DNA of 64,000 nucleotides, taken from contig NZ_SPQR01000001.1 of NCBI RefSeq assembly GCF_004766055.1, forward strand, positions 372,001-436,000, given 5' to 3'. This DNA is from Desulfosporosinus sp. Sb-LF (lineage in GTDB: Bacteria; Bacillota; Desulfitobacteriia; Desulfitobacteriales; Desulfitobacteriaceae). Each line of letters opens with the position of its first letter. Position 1 is the stretch's first letter. The translations under genes were made by a program, and so were the position numbers. Under the pieces are notes generated by a model. That model made no database searches. It was not told where the DNA came from and was given only the letters and a program-made list of their open reading frames with translations. Positions 39,479-48,558 of this stretch are shown in pieces.

Positions 39479-39859
39479 ACTACCTACTTTCTTTAGGCAA
39501 GTATCCACTTTCATTTTCGATTATAGAGGGGGTGAGCGCAAATTCGCCTCGATTCTTGATATTTTTCAGTTAATGTTCAGCTAATTTTAAGGTACTAATC
39601 AGTCCTATCCCCAATAATAGAGGAAAGGTTTTCTAGAGGATGGAAAAGTGAACTTGATTCGAAATCTTAATTAGTACAAAAAAATGAGTTTACTTGCGGT
39701 TATTTTCCTGATTTTTCATTTCATTGTTTAGTATTGATTCTGGCGGGAAGAAGATGCTACAGAAGTAGCAAAGAAAACTCTAGAGTTTAAGAAGGTAAAC
39801 CATTAGGTCTAGGTGTTGGCCAGGAGTTATACTATTCATCGTTTTATAAAGGTTTCTTT
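39479..39859. other. Intergenic, no supported gene
   Basis: AT-rich DNA between the exporter and the convergent flavin reductase; no hairpin or frame stands out. Confidence 0.4.
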
Positions 39860-40414
39860 TTATTTCTCCGATAGCTTTAACCCTGTTCTGAAAAGATTCC
39901 CTACAACCTCATTTAAGCTATAATAGTTAGCACCCATCATAATAATGGGATTCAGTTTCAACGGGTTTGGCTTACCATCTGTGATGCAGTCCTCATTAAC
40001 ATATACAGCAACAATCTCTCCTAAAAACATTTCAAAATCAAATAAAGGAATAACCTGAATTACTTTGCAGAGGAAATTCATTGAGCATTCCTTTATCATT
40101 GGTGCTCTTCCCAATTCGTCATAGAAGGGAGTAAATAAGCTTGACTTATCGACTGTTTTTCCTGACACAATTCCACAATAATCTGTCTGTTCAACCATGG
40201 AAGTCGGGGGAATGTTCACGCTAAAGTACCCGTTTTCCTTAACCCCTGGTGTTGTATAATGGGTGCTTTTTAATGAAACATAAAGCACTGGCTTCAAACT
40301 TACTACCCCACATGCTCCCACAGTAACATAATTGGGCTTTCCATTAACATCTGCTCCAATAATCATCGTTGGAAAGGGACCAAAAGGTTGATTTTGAATT
40401 TTAATCTTTTTCAT
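39860..40414 (-). CDS. Flavin reductase-like FMN-binding protein
   Basis: The 184-residue protein has the flavoredoxin pattern GPFPTMIIGADVNGKPNYVTVG, LYVSLKSTHYTTPGVKENG, and VNIPPTSMVEQTDYCG, with cysteines in CGVVSLKP and YCGIVSGK. It should bind FMN and act in electron transfer. ATG 40414 has GGGGG ahead. Single gene. Confidence 0.88.
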   Translation of the reverse strand: MKKIKIQNQPFGPFPTMIIGADVNGKPNYVTVGACGVVSLKPVLYVSLKSTHYTTPGVKENGYFSVNIPPTSMVEQTDYCGIVSGKTVDKSSLFTPFYDELGRAPMIKECSMNFLCKVIQVIPLFDFEMFLGEIVAVYVNEDCITDGKPNPLKLNPIIMMGANYYSLNEVVGNLFRTGLKLSEK

Positions 40415-40753
40415 GTTAAACCCCCTATTCATTTGTCTGCTATTTGATGCGGCTCTATTACTATACCGCAGATGCCAATAAAGTTATTAACTTTTTCTTT
40501 ATTATGCACTAAGATATAGATACAGCATGAATATTTTTGATTTTCTCCAAAGAATGAGCCACCTCAATTGGGTGGCTTGAATTTCGTTTTTTAACGATCG
40601 TTACCCGTTGTTTAATGTATTTATTCAAACATTTCCATTGTAGAATGCAACAATCTCATTTATTATCAGACCTTAAAAATAACCCCATCCTAATAATAGA
40701 CAGGGTTAACACGTAAAACTACAAATAAAGTCGTTTAAGAACTGGCCATGTAG
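40415..40753. other. Intergenic, no supported gene
   Basis: Only AT-rich DNA with the weak hairpin GCCACCTCAATTGGGTGGC (about 40558-40576). Confidence 0.4.
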
Positions 40754-41137
40754 TTACTTCTGCACTATCTGAATAAGGTTGCCGCATGTATCATCGAAGA
40801 CGGCTATTGTGACTTCGCCCATTTCTGTCGGTTCCATAGTAAACTTCACGCCTTTTTCCATTAATCGTTTGTACTCTTTGCGAATATCTGCAACGCCAAA
40901 CATTGTTGCTGGGATGCCATCGGCAAATATCTTCTTTTGATAATCCTTTGCGGCAGGATGGTCATTCGGTTCAATTAAAAGCTCGGTACCGTCTTGATCA
41001 TCGGGAGAAACAAGCGTTATCCACCTAAATTCTCCGACGGGAACGTCCTCCTTTTTTACAAACCCCAACTTTTCTGAATAAAACTCCAGTGCCTTGTCTT
41101 GATCTTGTACGAATATACTTGTAACAATGATTTTCAT
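40754..41137 (-). CDS. VOC-family (glyoxalase/bleomycin-resistance) protein
   Basis: The 127-residue protein has the VOC start SIFVQDQDKALEFYSEKLGF, WITLVSPDDQDGTELLIEP and the end IAVFDDTCGNLIQIVQ. It is a metal-binding fold with many activities; none can be assigned. The ArsR gene 387 bases upstream on the same strand may regulate it. Confidence 0.9.
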   Translation of the reverse strand: MKIIVTSIFVQDQDKALEFYSEKLGFVKKEDVPVGEFRWITLVSPDDQDGTELLIEPNDHPAAKDYQKKIFADGIPATMFGVADIRKEYKRLMEKGVKFTMEPTEMGEVTIAVFDDTCGNLIQIVQK

Positions 41138-41246
41138 ACTGTTTTTACCTCCATTGATATTTGTGACGCATAGTGCTGTGCTAACAATCTGGCTGCAAGC
41201 AAAACAACTCGAACATTCGTCAGAAGACCTGATCGATTTTATAAAA

Positions 41247-41525
41247 TTACTCTATCCATCCTTTCAGCAAATTTTTAAGTGGTTGGTTATTGAATATAAC
41301 TACTCGATATTTTCCCTTTCGTTTTGATATTACGAGTCCTGCATCTTCCAATACAGAAAGATGTTTAGCTATAGCTTGTCGCGAAACGGAAAGGTCATGC
41401 TTCATAATGAGACGCACCGTAAGTTCATACAACGTCAGCTCGTTGAGTTCGGATAGTTCGTCTAATATAAGCCGCCGAGTCGAGTCGCCAAGTGCTTTGA
41501 ATATAGCGTCTTTGTCCTTATTCAT
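41247..41525 (-). CDS. ArsR-family transcriptional repressor
   Basis: The 92-residue protein begins MNKDKDAIFKALGDSTRRLI and has the winged helix VSRQAIAKHLSVLEDAGLV. It lacks the metal-binding CxC of ArsR proper, so the inducer is unclear. Its promoter overlaps a GTTGCTT/AAGCAAC palindrome and the predicted transcription start falls on or next to the ATG, so it may be translated leaderless. Confidence 0.88.
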   Translation of the reverse strand: MNKDKDAIFKALGDSTRRLILDELSELNELTLYELTVRLIMKHDLSVSRQAIAKHLSVLEDAGLVISKRKGKYRVVIFNNQPLKNLLKGWIE

Positions 41526-41531
41526 ATATCT

Positions 41532-41572
41532 ATCATAAGCAACTCCGTGGTTGCTTGTCAAGTATAAGCAAC
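41532..41572 (-). promoter_or_regulatory. ArsR promoter with internal operator
   Basis: On the minus strand TTGACA and TATGAT lie 18 bases apart. The spacer holds the inverted repeat AAGCAAC-CACGGA-GTTGCTT, and a third AAGCAAC-type half-site lies at 41566-41572. Confidence 0.75.
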
Positions 41573-41620
41573 TGTATGATTGCGTCAGTAAGTTGGTCAA
41601 GGGTTGATGGATAATAAAAA

Positions 41621-41668
41621 TAAAATGCCGTTAAAAGGGCTAGAAGGGCTCTTTCAACGGTATTTTAT
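41621..41668. terminator. Terminator-like hairpin upstream of ArsR
   Basis: TAAAATGCCGTT and AACGGTATTTTA pair. It ends the FRG gene on neither side clearly but is placed between the two genes. Confidence 0.6.
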
Positions 41669-41721
41669 CTTGGAACTTTTTTGAATTTGCACTTGCTTTG
41701 AACAGCTTGTTTTGGTTTTTT

Positions 41722-42630
41722 CTAATTGGAACTGGCAGGAGGCAACTGGCTTTCCTCTCGGATCTCAATGTTAATTTGGTTCCTAACTTCAGTGATATCT
41801 GGATAGAGCGTAAAGTGTGTTATGCCATAATGCTTAAGTTGGTTTAAGATTAAAGGGATTTTATCCTCGGCGACACATATCTCAAGGAGATAGTTCGATG
41901 CGTCTGTGAAGAGATTTAGTGGTGTAATCTCTCGTTCATGAGGGAATACGGTGAAAACTCCTTTTTGAGCTACGATGTGTGGATTGTTCAAGGGACCGAT
42001 GACAGCAGCAGGTTTCTTATTAGCAAGTATTTCAGCATTTGGTCCAAAGTAAAGGCTAACAACTTCTTCATCGACATTTGGAATATAGCCTGGTTTAACA
42101 AAACTATGAAAGGAGAATGCTTCATTGAGTCGAACTGGGTTCAAAATCCATACTGCAGCATCTTTTCCTGCATCGCTCGGACCCCGACCATCCAATGCAA
42201 AGAAAAGGCCAGTGAGCGCATCACGGCTCCAATCCAATATTCGGGTCGGCACTCCGTAGTGTTGCATCATAAAGAGCCAGTGCCAATAAGCAGCCTGACC
42301 ATTTGGTATGGGGAAAGAGGGTAACTCCTGTACAAAAGGAATAGCGTAGGATTTAAATTTAGATAGAAAGATAACTTCCATTAGTGGATTGAACGGTGGT
42401 CGAGTGATAGAAGGTATTAGATCCCATCGACTTTCTGGCGGGTTTAACGGCTGGTTTAGTTGTTTTTGCCCACGGTACCATAATTCACATCTATCCGGCG
42501 TAGAGCATATCCTCTGGAATGCTTCGTCTACGGCGTTTAAATACTCTTCAACACTGTGAACCTCCCCTACAATGTATGAAGGTGGAGTACAAAGAGTGTG
42601 GACTAGAATAAAGTAAATAGGAACAAATAA
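41722..42630 (-). CDS. FRG-domain protein, 5' end unresolved
   Basis: The conserved FRG core is visible: VEEYLNAVDEAFQRI, ELWYRGQKQ, RWDLIPSI, MMQHYGVPTRILDWS. The part from 42381 back to 42630 is open and clearly belongs to the domain, so a start at ATG 42381 would cut off its N-terminus. No ATG, GTG or TTG exists in frame in this extension. A TTG with AAGGAGG exactly seven bases ahead sits at about 42626, but in a frame that stops after eight codons. A one-base shift near the start, or an ATT start, would explain this. Function of FRG proteins is unknown, with a link to phage defence in some. Confidence 0.7.
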   Translation of the reverse strand, partial: LFVPIYFILVHTLCTPPSYIVGEVHSVEEYLNAVDEAFQRICSTPDRCELWYRGQKQLNQPLNPPESRWDLIPSITRPPFNPLMEVIFLSKFKSYAIPFVQELPSFPIPNGQAAYWHWLFMMQHYGVPTRILDWSRDALTGLFFALDGRGPSDAGKDAAVWILNPVRLNEAFSFHSFVKPGYIPNVDEEVVSLYFGPNAEILANKKPAAVIGPLNNPHIVAQKGVFTVFPHEREITPLNLFTDASNYLLEICVAEDKIPLILNQLKHYGITHFTLYPDITEVRNQINIEIREESQLPPASSN

Positions 42631-42833
42631 TTAACCTCCTTGAGGTTGTTTGATTCATGGAGTTTCGCCAAGCTATTCAATAAAAATAATTTTTAAGCTT
42701 TTATTCTTAATGTGAAAGTAATTCCATAAAATTGTTAAATTCCAAACTTACTGGTATCATTTAAGAATCCACATGCAGGTCTAATCGGGCTGTGGTTTTA
42801 GAAACAGACAAATTGAAGGATTTGAAACAGATT

Positions 42834-45485
42834 ATGAATAAATTAGTCTTTGGAATATTAGCACATGTGGATGCGGGCAAGACGACATTATCAGAGAGTA
42901 TCCTTTATCTGAGCGGTAAAATTGGGAAATTGGGAAGAGTGGACAATAAGGATGCTTATTTAGATACCTATGAGCTAGAAAGGGCAAGAGGAATCACCAT
43001 TTTCTCCAAGCAGGCCATATTTGAAATAGGTGAGACTCAGATTACCTTACTAGATACCCCAGGGCATGTAGATTTTTCGGCTGAAATGGAGAGAACACTT
43101 CAGGTGCTGGATTATGCCATTTTAGTAATAAGCGGTGCGGATGGGGTGCAGGGGCATACCAAAACATTATGGCGGCTGCTTGACATGTATCAGATACCTG
43201 TTTTTTTATTCGTCAATAAGATGGACCAGAATGGGACGGATAAGGACAAGTTAATGAAAGAAATGAAAAAGCAGCTGGATGATGGATGCATTGAATTTGA
43301 ACAAGTTAAGACAGACGGCTTTTACGACCAACTGGCCATGCGTGATGAAATAATGATGGAAGCCTATCTGGAAACAGGACATGTTGAAAACGTGCGGATT
43401 AAAAAAGCTGTCAAGGAGCGCAAAGTATTTCCGTGTTTTTTCGGTTCAGCTTTGAAATTGGAGGGCGTTGAGCAATTTATGCAGGGCATAGTGAAGTATG
43501 CCATGCTACCTTACTATCCCGATGAATTCGGGGCTAAAATATTCAAAATAACCAGAGACGAGCAGGGAAACCGTCTTACGCACATGAAGCTTACAGGTGG
43601 AAAACTTAAGGTGAAAGATGTCTTAAGAAATAGCATCTGGGAAGAGAAAGTTAATCAAATTCGTATCTATTCCGGACAGAAATTCGAGGCAGTGAATGAG
43701 ATAGAAGCAGGTTCTCTATTCGCAGTAACAGGTCTCAGCCAAACCAGACCGGGAGAAGGCTTAGGGAGAGAGGAAGCTTCAAATACACCAGTATTGGAAC
43801 CCGTACTGTTCTATCAGATTATACTTCCGGAAGGCTGTGACCCAAGAGTGATGATTCCCAAGCTGCGTCAGATTGAAGAAGAGGAGCCGGAACTTCATAT
43901 TGTCTGGGATGAGCAGTTACAGGAAATACAGGCACAGATCATGGGAGAAGTGCAGATTGAAATTTTACAGAGCCTTATACAAAGCCGTTTTGGTGTTGAG
44001 GTAGCCTTCGATGCTGGAAGGATTGTGTATAAAGAGACGATTGCCAATGTAGTAGAAGGGGTAGGGCACTTTGAACCATTACGGCATTATGCGGAGGTCC
44101 ACCTGTTATTGGAGCCTGGTGAGCCGGGCAGTGGTCTGCAATTTGGGGTAGACTGCAGTGAGGATAGCTTAGGTAGAAACTGGCAAAGACTCATTTTAAC
44201 TCATCTGGAAGAAAAAGCTCACAAAGGAGTTCTAACAGGGTCAGCGATTACAGATATGAAAATTTCGTTAGTCTCAGGTAGAGCGCACAATAAGCATACC
44301 GAAGGCGGTGACTTCAGGGAGGCTACCTATCGTGCAGTGCGCCAGGGCTTAATGGAGGCAGAATCCATATTGTTGGAGCCATATTATGCCTTTCAACTGG
44401 AACTGCCTGTGAAAATGGTTGGAAGAGCTATGACTGACATTGAGAAAATGCATGGCACATACGAAATATCACAGACAAATGGCGAGATGGCAGTTCTTGT
44501 GGGGAGCGCCCCTGTTATTACCATGAGGAATTATCAGAAAGAGGTAGTTGCCTACACCAAAGGTCTTGGCAGGTTGTTTTGTAGCCTGAAAGGGTACGAA
44601 CCATGCCATAATGGGTTAGAGGTCATAGAAAATATCGGATATGATTCTGAAAGAGACACAGGAAATCCGACAGCTTCGGTATTTTGTGCACATGGTGCAG
44701 GCTTTTTGGTGGATTGGGATAAAGTAAAGGACTACATGCATGTTGAAAGCTATCTTCAGAAAAAAGACGATTTATCGAAAGAAACAGCCCAAAACCAGGC
44801 CCCATACAAAGAAGAGAAGTGGATCAGTTTAGATGAGATTGACCAAATTATCAATAACACCTTCTATGCGAACCAAGGGAAGAAGTCTGTCTGGAAAAGA
44901 CGCAAGACAGCCCTCGAAAGTTATTATGAACCAGTTACCTATGTCGGCAGACAGAAGGAAACCCAAGAAGAGTATCTCCTTGTTGACGGCTATAATATTA
45001 TTCATGCATGGCCTGAGCTGAAAGAGCTTGTAGATGATAATATGGACGGCGCAAGGATGAAATTACTTGATACTTTAAGTAATTATCAGGGGATTCGAAA
45101 ATGTCGGATTATCGTTGTATTTGATGCTTACCGTGTTCAGGGGCACCTTGAGGAAGTAATCGACTATCATAATATCCATATGGTATATACCAAGGAGGCT
45201 CAAACGGCGGACCAGTATATTGAAAAATTTGCCCATGATAATCAAAAAAAATATAATATCACAGTTGCAACGTCAGACGGTTTACAGCAGATCATTATCA
45301 GGGGGGCAGGATGTGCCTTATTATCCGCCAGAGAACTGAAGGCTGAGATCGAAGAGGCTAATAAAAGAATATATCAGGAATATCAGAAAATACAGAGAAG
45401 AGACCGTAATTATCTAATGGATGCATTGTCTCCAGAAGCAAAACAGCAGATAGAAGAACAGATTAAAAAAGAAAATGATAAGTAA
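42834..45485 (+). CDS. Tet(M)-type ribosomal protection GTPase fused to a NYN (YacP-like) nuclease domain
   Basis: The 883-residue protein has all G motifs: AHVDAGKTT, RGITIFSKQ, DTPGHVDFS, NKMD and SAL. It continues as an EF-G-like ribosomal protection protein to about residue 640. After a linker (about 650-715) a second domain begins EYLLVDGYNIIHAWPELKEL, with CRIIVVFDAYRVQG, QTADQYIEKFAH and VATSDGLQQ, matching YacP/NYN ribonucleases with a metal-binding Asp set. Tet(M) itself has only about 640 residues. The ATG at 42834 gives the usual start MNKLVFGILAHVDAG; a GTG at 42792 has no RBS. It may rescue ribosomes from tetracycline and cleave RNA; the second role is inferred. Confidence 0.9.
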   Translation: MNKLVFGILAHVDAGKTTLSESILYLSGKIGKLGRVDNKDAYLDTYELERARGITIFSKQAIFEIGETQITLLDTPGHVDFSAEMERTLQVLDYAILVISGADGVQGHTKTLWRLLDMYQIPVFLFVNKMDQNGTDKDKLMKEMKKQLDDGCIEFEQVKTDGFYDQLAMRDEIMMEAYLETGHVENVRIKKAVKERKVFPCFFGSALKLEGVEQFMQGIVKYAMLPYYPDEFGAKIFKITRDEQGNRLTHMKLTGGKLKVKDVLRNSIWEEKVNQIRIYSGQKFEAVNEIEAGSLFAVTGLSQTRPGEGLGREEASNTPVLEPVLFYQIILPEGCDPRVMIPKLRQIEEEEPELHIVWDEQLQEIQAQIMGEVQIEILQSLIQSRFGVEVAFDAGRIVYKETIANVVEGVGHFEPLRHYAEVHLLLEPGEPGSGLQFGVDCSEDSLGRNWQRLILTHLEEKAHKGVLTGSAITDMKISLVSGRAHNKHTEGGDFREATYRAVRQGLMEAESILLEPYYAFQLELPVKMVGRAMTDIEKMHGTYEISQTNGEMAVLVGSAPVITMRNYQKEVVAYTKGLGRLFCSLKGYEPCHNGLEVIENIGYDSERDTGNPTASVFCAHGAGFLVDWDKVKDYMHVESYLQKKDDLSKETAQNQAPYKEEKWISLDEIDQIINNTFYANQGKKSVWKRRKTALESYYEPVTYVGRQKETQEEYLLVDGYNIIHAWPELKELVDDNMDGARMKLLDTLSNYQGIRKCRIIVVFDAYRVQGHLEEVIDYHNIHMVYTKEAQTADQYIEKFAHDNQKKYNITVATSDGLQQIIIRGAGCALLSARELKAEIEEANKRIYQEYQKIQRRDRNYLMDALSPEAKQQIEEQIKKENDK

Positions 45486-45606
45486 GCAAATTATGTCGTA
45501 TACTAATTTTACTTATACGGCACTGGTGAAATACTGTCCAGCACCGCTCTTTGTGCCTCTAATTTGGGCTTGACAAGTATAAGGAATATGAATAGACTAA
45601 ATAAAA

Positions 45607-45838
45607 TGATAGAGGTGCATCGTACAATCAGTACCCGAAGTTGTTAAGGTTTACGTAAGACCGTAGCTTCGGTGAAAGGTGTAGATGCCGAAGTTGGTCC
45701 CCTTTACGTGGGGACTGGCTGGATGAACAAAATAAGATTTGTTCAACTGTCGCGTTTGCGGAGAGCTATCTATATTACAGTATGATTGAAAAATCATATA
45801 AGGTAATTTAGTAGCTGATTCCGTCAGCTATTTTTTTT
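45607..45838 (+). ncRNA. Lysine riboswitch with terminator, controlling dapA
   Basis: The L-box elements occur in order: AGAGGTGC, AGTA, GCTTCGGTGAAAGG, GATGCCGAAG, GGGGACTGGCTGG, CTGTCGCG and GGAGAGCTATC. A terminator follows (TAGCTGATTCCGTCAGCTA then eight Ts, 45812-45838). Lysine binding should cause early termination and lower dapA expression. Confidence 0.95.
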
Positions 45839-45861
45839 ATAAAAGGAGACGTGGAATTAAC

Positions 45862-46752
45862 ATGAAAAAGAACACTGTTTTCAAAGGTATCGCCACCGCT
45901 CTTATCACTCCTCTGGACGAAACAGGAATTAATTATGAGCAGTTTGGCAAATTGATCGATTGGCAAATTGCAGAAGAGATTGATGCTCTGGTGATTTGTG
46001 GAACCACAGGTGAAGCGTCGACCCTAACTGACGCCGAGCACAGAGCAGCAATTACATTTGCAGTTCAGCACGCAGAAGGCAGAGTGCCGATTATTGCGGG
46101 CACAGGTAGCAATGACATCGAATATGCGCATGACCTCACTCGTTTTGCCTGCGAAGCAGGTGCGGATGCAATGCTCGTAGTTACTCCTTATTACAACAAG
46201 GCTACGCAAAAAGGCCTGATTAAAATGTTTACTCAAATTGCCGACAAAAGTACAAAGCCTATCATTCTCTATAATGTGCCTTCAAGGACAGGTATAAATA
46301 TTGAGCCTGCAACCTACGAGGTATTAGCTGAACACGAAAACATAGTAGGGATTAAAGAAGCAAATGGCAACATTTCAAAAGTTGTTGAAACGATGGCGCG
46401 TGTGCGTGGCAAGCTTGATTTGTATTCAGGCAATGACGATCAGATAGTTCCACTTATGGCGCTTGGTGGAGTTGGCGGCATTTCTGTACTTTCAAACATT
46501 ATGCCTGCACAGACACGTGAGATTTGCACCCGTTTCTTTAATGGTGACATTGCCGGCAGTGCAGAGCAGCAATGTAAACTTTATACCCTTATAGACGCAC
46601 TGTTTTGTGAAGTAAACCCTATTCCGGTCAAGGCTGCTATGGCAGCTATGGGTTTCTGCAAGGATTATCTCAGATTGCCTCTCACAACAATGGAGGATAC
46701 AAACCGTGAAAAGTTGGTCTCTCTTATGAGAACACATGGATTAAACGTTTAA
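45862..46752 (+). CDS. dapA: 4-hydroxy-tetrahydrodipicolinate synthase
   Basis: It condenses pyruvate with aspartate semialdehyde, the first step of the DAP/lysine branch; the product also feeds dipicolinate in spores. The 296-residue TIM barrel has GTTGEASTLTDAEH, the tyrosine of YYNKATQKGL, the Schiff-base lysine in IVGIKEANGN and SGNDDQ. AAAGGAGA lies ahead of the ATG. It is governed by the lysine riboswitch just upstream. No other dap genes are near. Confidence 0.96.
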   Translation: MKKNTVFKGIATALITPLDETGINYEQFGKLIDWQIAEEIDALVICGTTGEASTLTDAEHRAAITFAVQHAEGRVPIIAGTGSNDIEYAHDLTRFACEAGADAMLVVTPYYNKATQKGLIKMFTQIADKSTKPIILYNVPSRTGINIEPATYEVLAEHENIVGIKEANGNISKVVETMARVRGKLDLYSGNDDQIVPLMALGGVGGISVLSNIMPAQTREICTRFFNGDIAGSAEQQCKLYTLIDALFCEVNPIPVKAAMAAMGFCKDYLRLPLTTMEDTNREKLVSLMRTHGLNV

Positions 46753-46969
46753 GGAAGGTTTTTAGATTTAATATGGTGAAGTTAATTCGCTCAGGACTTT
46801 AGAGATTTGTGCATAAAGTTATGACACATTCTTCTTATAACCCGCAAAAATGCACACTCAAAAATGCAAATACCCCCTTTATTTAATAGCCGAGTGCATC
46901 ATTAAATTGTATCAAAGATTGCGGTTTAGCCTTATCATCTCAATACATAACTCAACTATTGATGCAATT

Positions 46970-46994
46970 AAAAGTCCAGCAATACTGGACTTTT
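46970..46994 (+). promoter_or_regulatory. Perfect 10-bp hairpin in the leader of the DMT gene
   Basis: AAAAGTCCAG and CTGGACTTTT enclose CAATA. No T-run beyond four Ts. It lies in a 420-base region without a gene. Confidence 0.4.
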
Positions 46995-47174
46995 CGGCAT
47001 TTCTGGGCACATTAGGCATCGTTCATAGCGGGGCCTTTTTATTTAAGGAAGGGTGCCCATGACTTTAAAGTGTAATTTGTCTGAAAGGTTTAGACAAGTA
47101 TCTCTGGCAGCCTAAAAAAAGAGGGACTTCCAAAGAAGTATTATTAGGTTACTACGAAAGGGAAGCAAGAATAA

Positions 47175-48041
47175 ATGACGAAATCATATGTGAAATATAT
47201 AGTGTCTCTACTCATTTTTGGTTCAAATGGCATAGTGGCCAGTCATATTATGCTAAGCAGTTCTGAAATTGTATTTTCAAGAACCATTATTGGCAGCTTG
47301 GTATTAGGACTCGTTTTCATATTAGGGCGGAAAAGACCACAATTTGAGCAAATAAAAAGGCAATGGGTCTATCTGCTGGGTTCTGGTATCTCTATGGGGT
47401 TAAGTTGGATATTTTTATTTGAGGCTTATCGGCTAACTAGTGTCAGTACTGCAACACTTGTATATTATTGTGGGCCGGTAATTGTAATAGCAGTTGCGCC
47501 TTTCATATTCCATGAAAAAATGACAGTAAGCAAAATGATCGGTATTATCATGGTTGCTTTGGGTATGGTGTTCGTCAACGGTTCGGATTTTTTAACAGAG
47601 GGTATGTCTTGGGGACTTATGTGTGGAATAATTTCTGCATTGCTTTATGCCACAATGATAATTTCGAATAAAAAGGTGGAAAAACTTAACGGACTTGAAA
47701 TTACCCTCGTTCAACTTGTTACTGCCTGTGCAGTAGTTACTCTTTACACCTTGCTGATGCACAAAGGGACAATTTCTATATCCGGTACAAATATTATACT
47801 GATTTTATTTCTCGGGGTTGTTAATACAGGGATTGGATGTTATTTGTATTTTTCTTCTATTCATGAGCTTCCAGCACAGTCGGTGGCTATATGTAGTTAT
47901 ATTGACCCTTTATCCGCTCTGGTATTTTCGGCAATCATTCTTAACGAACATCTGAGTATGGTTCAAATCGTTGGTGCGATTTTGATTTTAGGCGGTGCTG
48001 CATTTGGCGAGTTATATCATTTTAGAAAAATTAAAATATAA
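47175..48041 (+). CDS. EamA/DMT-family membrane transporter
   Basis: The 288-residue protein has ten helices in two EamA repeats; the repeat ends are ATLVYYCGPVIVIAVAPFIFHEKM and ICSYIDPLSALVFSAIILNEHLS. Such proteins export amino acids or metabolites. Its position after dapA suggests, without proof, export of lysine or a related amino acid. Confidence 0.9.
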   Translation: MTKSYVKYIVSLLIFGSNGIVASHIMLSSSEIVFSRTIIGSLVLGLVFILGRKRPQFEQIKRQWVYLLGSGISMGLSWIFLFEAYRLTSVSTATLVYYCGPVIVIAVAPFIFHEKMTVSKMIGIIMVALGMVFVNGSDFLTEGMSWGLMCGIISALLYATMIISNKKVEKLNGLEITLVQLVTACAVVTLYTLLMHKGTISISGTNIILILFLGVVNTGIGCYLYFSSIHELPAQSVAICSYIDPLSALVFSAIILNEHLSMVQIVGAILILGGAAFGELYHFRKIKI

Positions 48042-48129
48042 CATACAATTACACAAGTGCAATTATTACACATGACATTCATGCTGTCATCTCACCGCAC
48101 GTTGGTGTTACCTTCACTGAAGGTTTATT

Positions 48130-48436
48130 TTAGCAGGGTGGGGTAACAGGCGTGGTATGCCGTGGCTGTCGTTTCCGTCAGCTTGTTTCCGACTAACAGG
48201 AGGGAAAGAGCGGCTTATCAGCCGTGGCCATGGATTCCCGAAATTCTTGAGGGAATGTGTGGCTGCTGGCCGGATGAGGCCAGATCACCCGCAGCGGATT
48301 TACTAAGACCGCAAAGGATATCTCAGCGAGCGGAGGCTCCCCGGCTAGGGGAGACTACGGGAGCGGACAGAATGTAATTGCCTCAGAGTGTCCAAAAAGC
48401 TATCCCGTTTGCGATGCAGGCGGGATAGCTTTTTGG
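48130..48436 (+). ncRNA. GC-rich structured noncoding RNA with terminator (possibly raiA type)
   Basis: A GC-rich block in AT-rich surroundings, with conserved-looking text AGCAGGGTGGGGTAACAGG, several local stems (GGCGTGGTATGCC, CTGGCCGGATGAGGCCAG, CTCCCCGGCTAGGGGAG) and no reading frame. It ends in a strong terminator (CCAAAAAGCTATCCCG and CGGGATAGCTTTTTGG, 48392-48436). The size and the ending fit the raiA RNA class of Firmicutes, but I name it only tentatively. A frame at 48162-48377 over this block is rejected as coding. Confidence 0.6.
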
Positions 48437-48558
48437 CTCCTACGTTATAAATGATGTATAATAAATTCCAGTAGTAGACTTTGAGTGATAGAATAGTTAA
48501 TTCTCGCAGATAATATGCAGCAAAGAACAGAGGTAAAATAAAGGGGAATTAAATACTT

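Noticed and set aside
48162-48377. 71-codon frame over the GC-rich RNA
   Set aside because: It lies entirely in a highly structured block, has no RBS and no family resemblance; the RNA reading explains the sequence better.
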